Assembly: GCA_027038235.1 (NCBI GenBank)
Contig: JALVXV010000298.1
Span: forward strand, 1-6,196
Direction: 5' to 3'
Length of the DNA: 6,196 bases
Origin: Campylobacterales bacterium
GTDB taxonomy: Bacteria; Campylobacterota; Campylobacteria; Campylobacterales; JALSKU01
Both the position numbers and the translations under genes were made by a program. Below the pieces are notes generated by a model, which had not been told where the DNA came from, ran no database searches, and saw only the letters and a program-made list of their open reading frames with translations. This document shows positions 3,766-6,196 of this stretch, in pieces (the first letter of the stretch is position 1; each line of letters starts with the position of its first letter).

Positions 3766-5619
3766 ATAAGATATTACAGAGTTTCTATCTTAAAGCTACC
3801 TCTCTCCCCTTTGATATATCATTTTCGAGCCTTTTTAAAAAGTGGTGATATTGTCGAGGTACTGTTTCAAAATAGGATAAAAAAAGCTATTGTTATAGAG
3901 GAGGTAGAGAGACCTAAATATACTACTAAAGAGATAGAAAAAAAGCTAGATATTTTCTATCCAAAAAGCTATCAAAATATTGCTAAATTTATAAGTAGAT
4001 ACTATCTTTGCTCGTTGGGAGATGCATTCTCGCTATTTTTGCCATTTAATAGTAAAAAAATAAGAGATGAAATGCCATATAAAGATGAAAAGTATAAGCT
4101 AAAGCCCTTATCAAGTAAACAAAAAGAGGCTTATAAATTTATCAAAAAAGAAAAAAGATCCCTACTCTTTGGAGATACTGGAAGTGGCAAGACAGAAGTT
4201 TATATACATCTTATAGCTGATGCTATCAAGGAGGGTAAAAATATTATCTTTTTAATGCCAGAGATTTCACTCACTCCTCAAATGCAAAAGAGATTGAAAG
4301 CTATCTTTGGAAAAACTGTAGCTATCTGGCACTCAAAGATAACAAAAAAGAGAAAAATTAAGATATTAGAAGGGTTAGATAATGGCCATATAAAGATAGT
4401 AGCAGGAGCTAGATCTGCTCTTTTTTTACCTGTTAAAAATCTAGGGCTTATCGTAGTAGATGAGGAGCATGATAGTAGCTACAAGTCAAACTCAAGACCA
4501 AGATATAATGCAAGAGATTTAGCTATCTATTTTGGAAAGGAGTTAGGAGTAAAAGTTGTCTTAGGTTCAGCTACTCCAACTTTAGAAAGCTATAAAAGGT
4601 ATCCAACATTTAGACTAAAAGGAAGCTATATAGACTCAAAAAAGGAGTTTATTTATGAAAAAAGTGGTGATGATTTATCAAAAAATATTTTAAATCAGAT
4701 AGATATGATCTTAAAAGCAAAAAAACAAGCTATCATCTTTTTGCCAACTCGTGCAAACTATAAATATATCTCTTGCTTTGAGTGTGGCAAGTATATCACT
4801 TGTCCATACTGCTCTGTAGGAATGAGCCTACATAGAGAAAAAAATGCTATTTTGTGCCACTACTGTAACTATATAGAGCCTATACCTAAGAGATGTCCAA
4901 ATTGTAATGGTTCCAAGCTTAGTTCATTTAGAATGGGAACTGGGGAGGTAAAGCAAAGAGTTCAAAAGCTCTTTCCAAAAGCAAATGTAGCAAATTTTGA
5001 TGCAGATGCCATAAAAAGTGTAAGGGAGTTAAACAAAGTTTTAAAAGAGTTTAGTAGTGGCAATATCGATATATTGGTTGGCACCCAAATGCTAAGCAAA
5101 GGCCATGACTATAGCAATATAGCTCTATCTGTGATAATGGGTATAGATAGCATTTTAGCACAAAATGATTTTAGAGCGAGGCAAAATGCTCTCTCTCTTG
5201 CGATACAAATTGCAGGTAGAAGTAGCAGAAGTAGTGAGGCAAAAGTTATCCTCCAGACATCAAATGAGGAGTTTTTTAGAAAATATTTAAATGAGTATGA
5301 GCTTTTTTTAAAAGATGAGTTAAAGTATAGAGAAGATTTGTATCCGCCTTTTAAAAAACTTGCAAGAGTTTTAATAGCACACAAAAATGAAGAAAAAGCA
5401 AAAGATATCTTAAGAGAAACTCTAAACTGCTTAGAACATCAACTTCAAAACGGAGTAGAAATAGTAGGAAGCGGTGAGGCAAATATAAAAAAGATAGCAT
5501 CCAAATATAGATACCATATACTACTTCGCTCAACTTCTTCAAAAGCCCTACTTCAAACCCTCTTAAATTGTAACAACCCAAATATAGAGATAGATATAGA
5601 TCCTATATCTTTTTCTTAA
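3766..5619 (+). CDS. priA: Primosomal protein N' (replication restart helicase PriA)
   Basis: PriA is a 3'-5' superfamily 2 helicase that recognises stalled forks and D-loops and loads the replicative helicase to restart replication. Counting from the TTG at 3811 (602 residues), the landmarks are: DNA-binding N-terminal domain; Walker A GDTGSGKT (121-128); DEEH (217-220); GSATPTLES (252-260); eight zinc-ligand cysteines in four CxxC pairs (322/325, 331/334, 349/352, 362/365); GTQMLSKGHDY (424-434); the motif VI region QIAGRSSRSS (466-475); YPPF (511-514); and a C-terminal domain ending near the stop. The frame continues upstream of TTG 3811 with RYYRVSILKLPLSPLIYH, which matches a PriA N-terminus. 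The only credible initiator before the in-frame stop at 3760 is ATA 3766, giving 617 residues. I therefore place the start there. The annotation-conventional start would be TTG 3811, which lacks a ribosome binding site and removes the first beta strand. Identity is certain, the start is not. Confidence 0.95.
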   Translation: MRYYRVSILKLPLSPLIYHFRAFLKSGDIVEVLFQNRIKKAIVIEEVERPKYTTKEIEKKLDIFYPKSYQNIAKFISRYYLCSLGDAFSLFLPFNSKKIRDEMPYKDEKYKLKPLSSKQKEAYKFIKKEKRSLLFGDTGSGKTEVYIHLIADAIKEGKNIIFLMPEISLTPQMQKRLKAIFGKTVAIWHSKITKKRKIKILEGLDNGHIKIVAGARSALFLPVKNLGLIVVDEEHDSSYKSNSRPRYNARDLAIYFGKELGVKVVLGSATPTLESYKRYPTFRLKGSYIDSKKEFIYEKSGDDLSKNILNQIDMILKAKKQAIIFLPTRANYKYISCFECGKYITCPYCSVGMSLHREKNAILCHYCNYIEPIPKRCPNCNGSKLSSFRMGTGEVKQRVQKLFPKANVANFDADAIKSVRELNKVLKEFSSGNIDILVGTQMLSKGHDYSNIALSVIMGIDSILAQNDFRARQNALSLAIQIAGRSSRSSEAKVILQTSNEEFFRKYLNEYELFLKDELKYREDLYPPFKKLARVLIAHKNEEKAKDILRETLNCLEHQLQNGVEIVGSGEANIKKIASKYRYHILLRSTSSKALLQTLLNCNNPNIEIDIDPISFS

Positions 5620-5631
5620 CACTTTTTATTG

Positions 5632-5637
5632 TATAAT
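5632..5637 (+). promoter_or_regulatory. -10 box of the MNT/HEPN unit
   Basis: A perfect TATAAT lies 13 bases after the priA stop codon, preceded by a T-rich stretch and no clear -35. Transcription would begin near 5644, leaving about 24 bases of leader before GTG 5668. The box overlaps the TTG (5629) and ATG (5638) codons that lie in frame with the downstream gene, so these are unlikely to be translation starts. Confidence 0.65.
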
Positions 5638-5651
5638 ATGGCAAGAAACTT

Positions 5652-5656
5652 AGAGG
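5652..5656 (+). promoter_or_regulatory. Ribosome binding site choosing the MNT start
   Basis: AGAGG lies 11 bases before GTG 5668 and is the only Shine-Dalgarno-like site in the leader. It supports GTG 5668 over ATG 5683, which would be 26 bases away. Confidence 0.45.
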
Positions 5657-5667
5657 TTGGTGTCATT

Positions 5668-5985
5668 GTGAAAAAAAATAGTATGGATATAGAAAAATTA
5701 AAACAAGAAGTAGTAAAAAGACTTAAGCCCTTAGGACCTGAAAAGATTATCCTATTTGGATCGTATGCATATGGTAAACCAGATATTGATAGTGATGTAG
5801 ACCTATTTTTGATAAAAGATGAGGATATTGAAGCAGAAGCACTAATGAAATTAAGAGATCTTATGAAAAAGGAGAAAATAGGTTTTGATATATTGTGCGA
5901 TAGTAGAAATAATGTAGAAAATAGTAAAGACTATTTTTACAAGATAGATATTATGAAAAATGGGAAAGTATTGTATGCCAAATAA
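5668..5985 (+). CDS. Minimal nucleotidyltransferase (MNT), putative antitoxin
   Basis: A 105-residue protein of the DNA polymerase beta-like minimal nucleotidyltransferase family. The active-site signature is intact: GSYAYGKPDIDSDVDL (residues 31-46) fits GSx10DxD exactly, with metal-binding D43 and D45, and D74 in GFDIL is the likely third carboxylate. In known MntA/HepT pairs the MNT protein transfers AMP to, and so silences, the partner HEPN ribonuclease. The next gene here is a HEPN protein overlapping by 11 bases, so it is probably the antitoxin of that pair. The start is GTG 5668, because upstream in-frame codons lie in the promoter; a longer form (from 5629 or 5638) is less likely. The length fits the family. 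The unit follows priA closely but has its own -10 box, consistent with an independently acquired module. Confidence 0.9.
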   Translation: MKKNSMDIEKLKQEVVKRLKPLGPEKIILFGSYAYGKPDIDSDVDLFLIKDEDIEAEALMKLRDLMKKEKIGFDILCDSRNNVENSKDYFYKIDIMKNGKVLYAK

Positions 5986-6196
5986 ACAGAGTGCTAAAGA
6001 GTGGCTGATAAAATCCTATCATGATTTAAATGGAGCGATTATTCTTTTTAAAGCAGATCATTATACTGATACTATCGGCTTTATTTTGCAACAAAGTTTA
6101 GAAAAACTTTTGAAGTCTATTTTAGCTTATGAAAATCAAAAGATTAAAAAGTCTCATAATTTGGTAGAACTTTATGAAATGGTATCTAACAGGTTT
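5975..6196 (+). CDS. HEPN-domain protein, putative toxin, 3' end outside the window
   Basis: The frame from ATG 5975 is open for 74 codons to the window edge. It reads as the N-terminal half of a HEPN domain: EWLIKSYHDLNGAIILFKAD (9-28) followed by FILQQSLEKLLKSILAYEN (36-54) and KSHNLVELYEMV (59-70). This is the classical pattern of WLxxAxxDLxxA, QQaxEKxLKaxL and HxLxxL. HEPN proteins paired with MNT proteins act as RNA-cleaving toxins; the catalytic Rx4-6H motif normally lies in the second half and is therefore not visible, so activity cannot be judged. The family's usual length is about 120-140 residues. The gene overlaps the MNT gene by 11 bases, with GGGAAAG (5962-5968) as a likely ribosome binding site, showing translational coupling in one operon. 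Confidence 0.88.
   Translation, partial: MPNKQSAKEWLIKSYHDLNGAIILFKADHYTDTIGFILQQSLEKLLKSILAYENQKIKKSHNLVELYEMVSNRF

Noticed and set aside
4538..4553. AAGGAGTTAGGAGTAAAA inside priA, resembling the palindrome's GGAGTAAAG unit
   Set aside because: A single near-match within clearly coding sequence, with no inverted partner.
5109..5581. Two minus-strand open frames opposite the end of priA
   Set aside because: Their hydrophobic, Leu/Phe-rich translations are the expected complement of Lys/Glu-rich priA codons.
5629..5667. TTG 5629 or ATG 5638 as the MNT start
   Set aside because: Both overlap or adjoin the TATAAT -10 box and lack ribosome binding sites; they would lie upstream of the likely transcription start.

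Overview
This AT-rich window looks like a chromosomal segment of a Campylobacterota (epsilonproteobacterial) bacterium. The evidence is the lineage-typical PriA and UvrB, strong TATAAT-type -10 boxes mostly lacking a recognisable -35, and short-leader prepilins. The genus cannot be named from sequence alone.

Layout: uvrB (nucleotide excision repair) runs leftwards from 1367 and leaves the window at base 1. A 149-bp divergent region holds an extended -10 for uvrB and a candidate -35/-10 promoter for the rightward genes. These are prepilin 1 (1517-2014), a 78-aa heptad coiled-coil protein (2051-2287, ZapB-like in form), a 119-nt imperfect palindrome built from GGAGTAAAG units (2282-2400), a 72-aa ZapA-like protein (2421-2639), prepilin 2 (2735-3217), a terminator-like hairpin, prepilin 3 (3285-3755) and priA (replication restart helicase, ending at 5619). 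A TATAAT box just after priA starts a new unit: a minimal nucleotidyltransferase (MNT, 5668-5985) overlapping a HEPN-domain gene (5975 to the window edge), a probable toxin-antitoxin pair.

The genes fall into four themes: DNA repair and restart (uvrB, priA), type IV pilus/type II secretion-like pilins, a putative FtsZ-ring accessory pair (ZapB-like/ZapA-like), and a HEPN/MNT module. Prepilins 1 and 2 are clear paralogues separated by the putative division genes, which suggests duplication and rearrangement around them.

The most notable observations are as follows. The PriA reading frame continues with convincing PriA N-terminal sequence upstream of its first conventional start codon (TTG 3811), back to an ATA codon at 3766 with a ribosome binding site, so either a non-canonical start is used or an ATG has been lost. 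The purine-rich palindrome between the two division-like genes resembles an inserted repeat element. A perfect 4 x 7-bp tandem repeat encodes the C-terminus of the ZapA-like protein. I see no clearly new multi-gene system; the HEPN/MNT pair is a known type of module, cut by the window edge.
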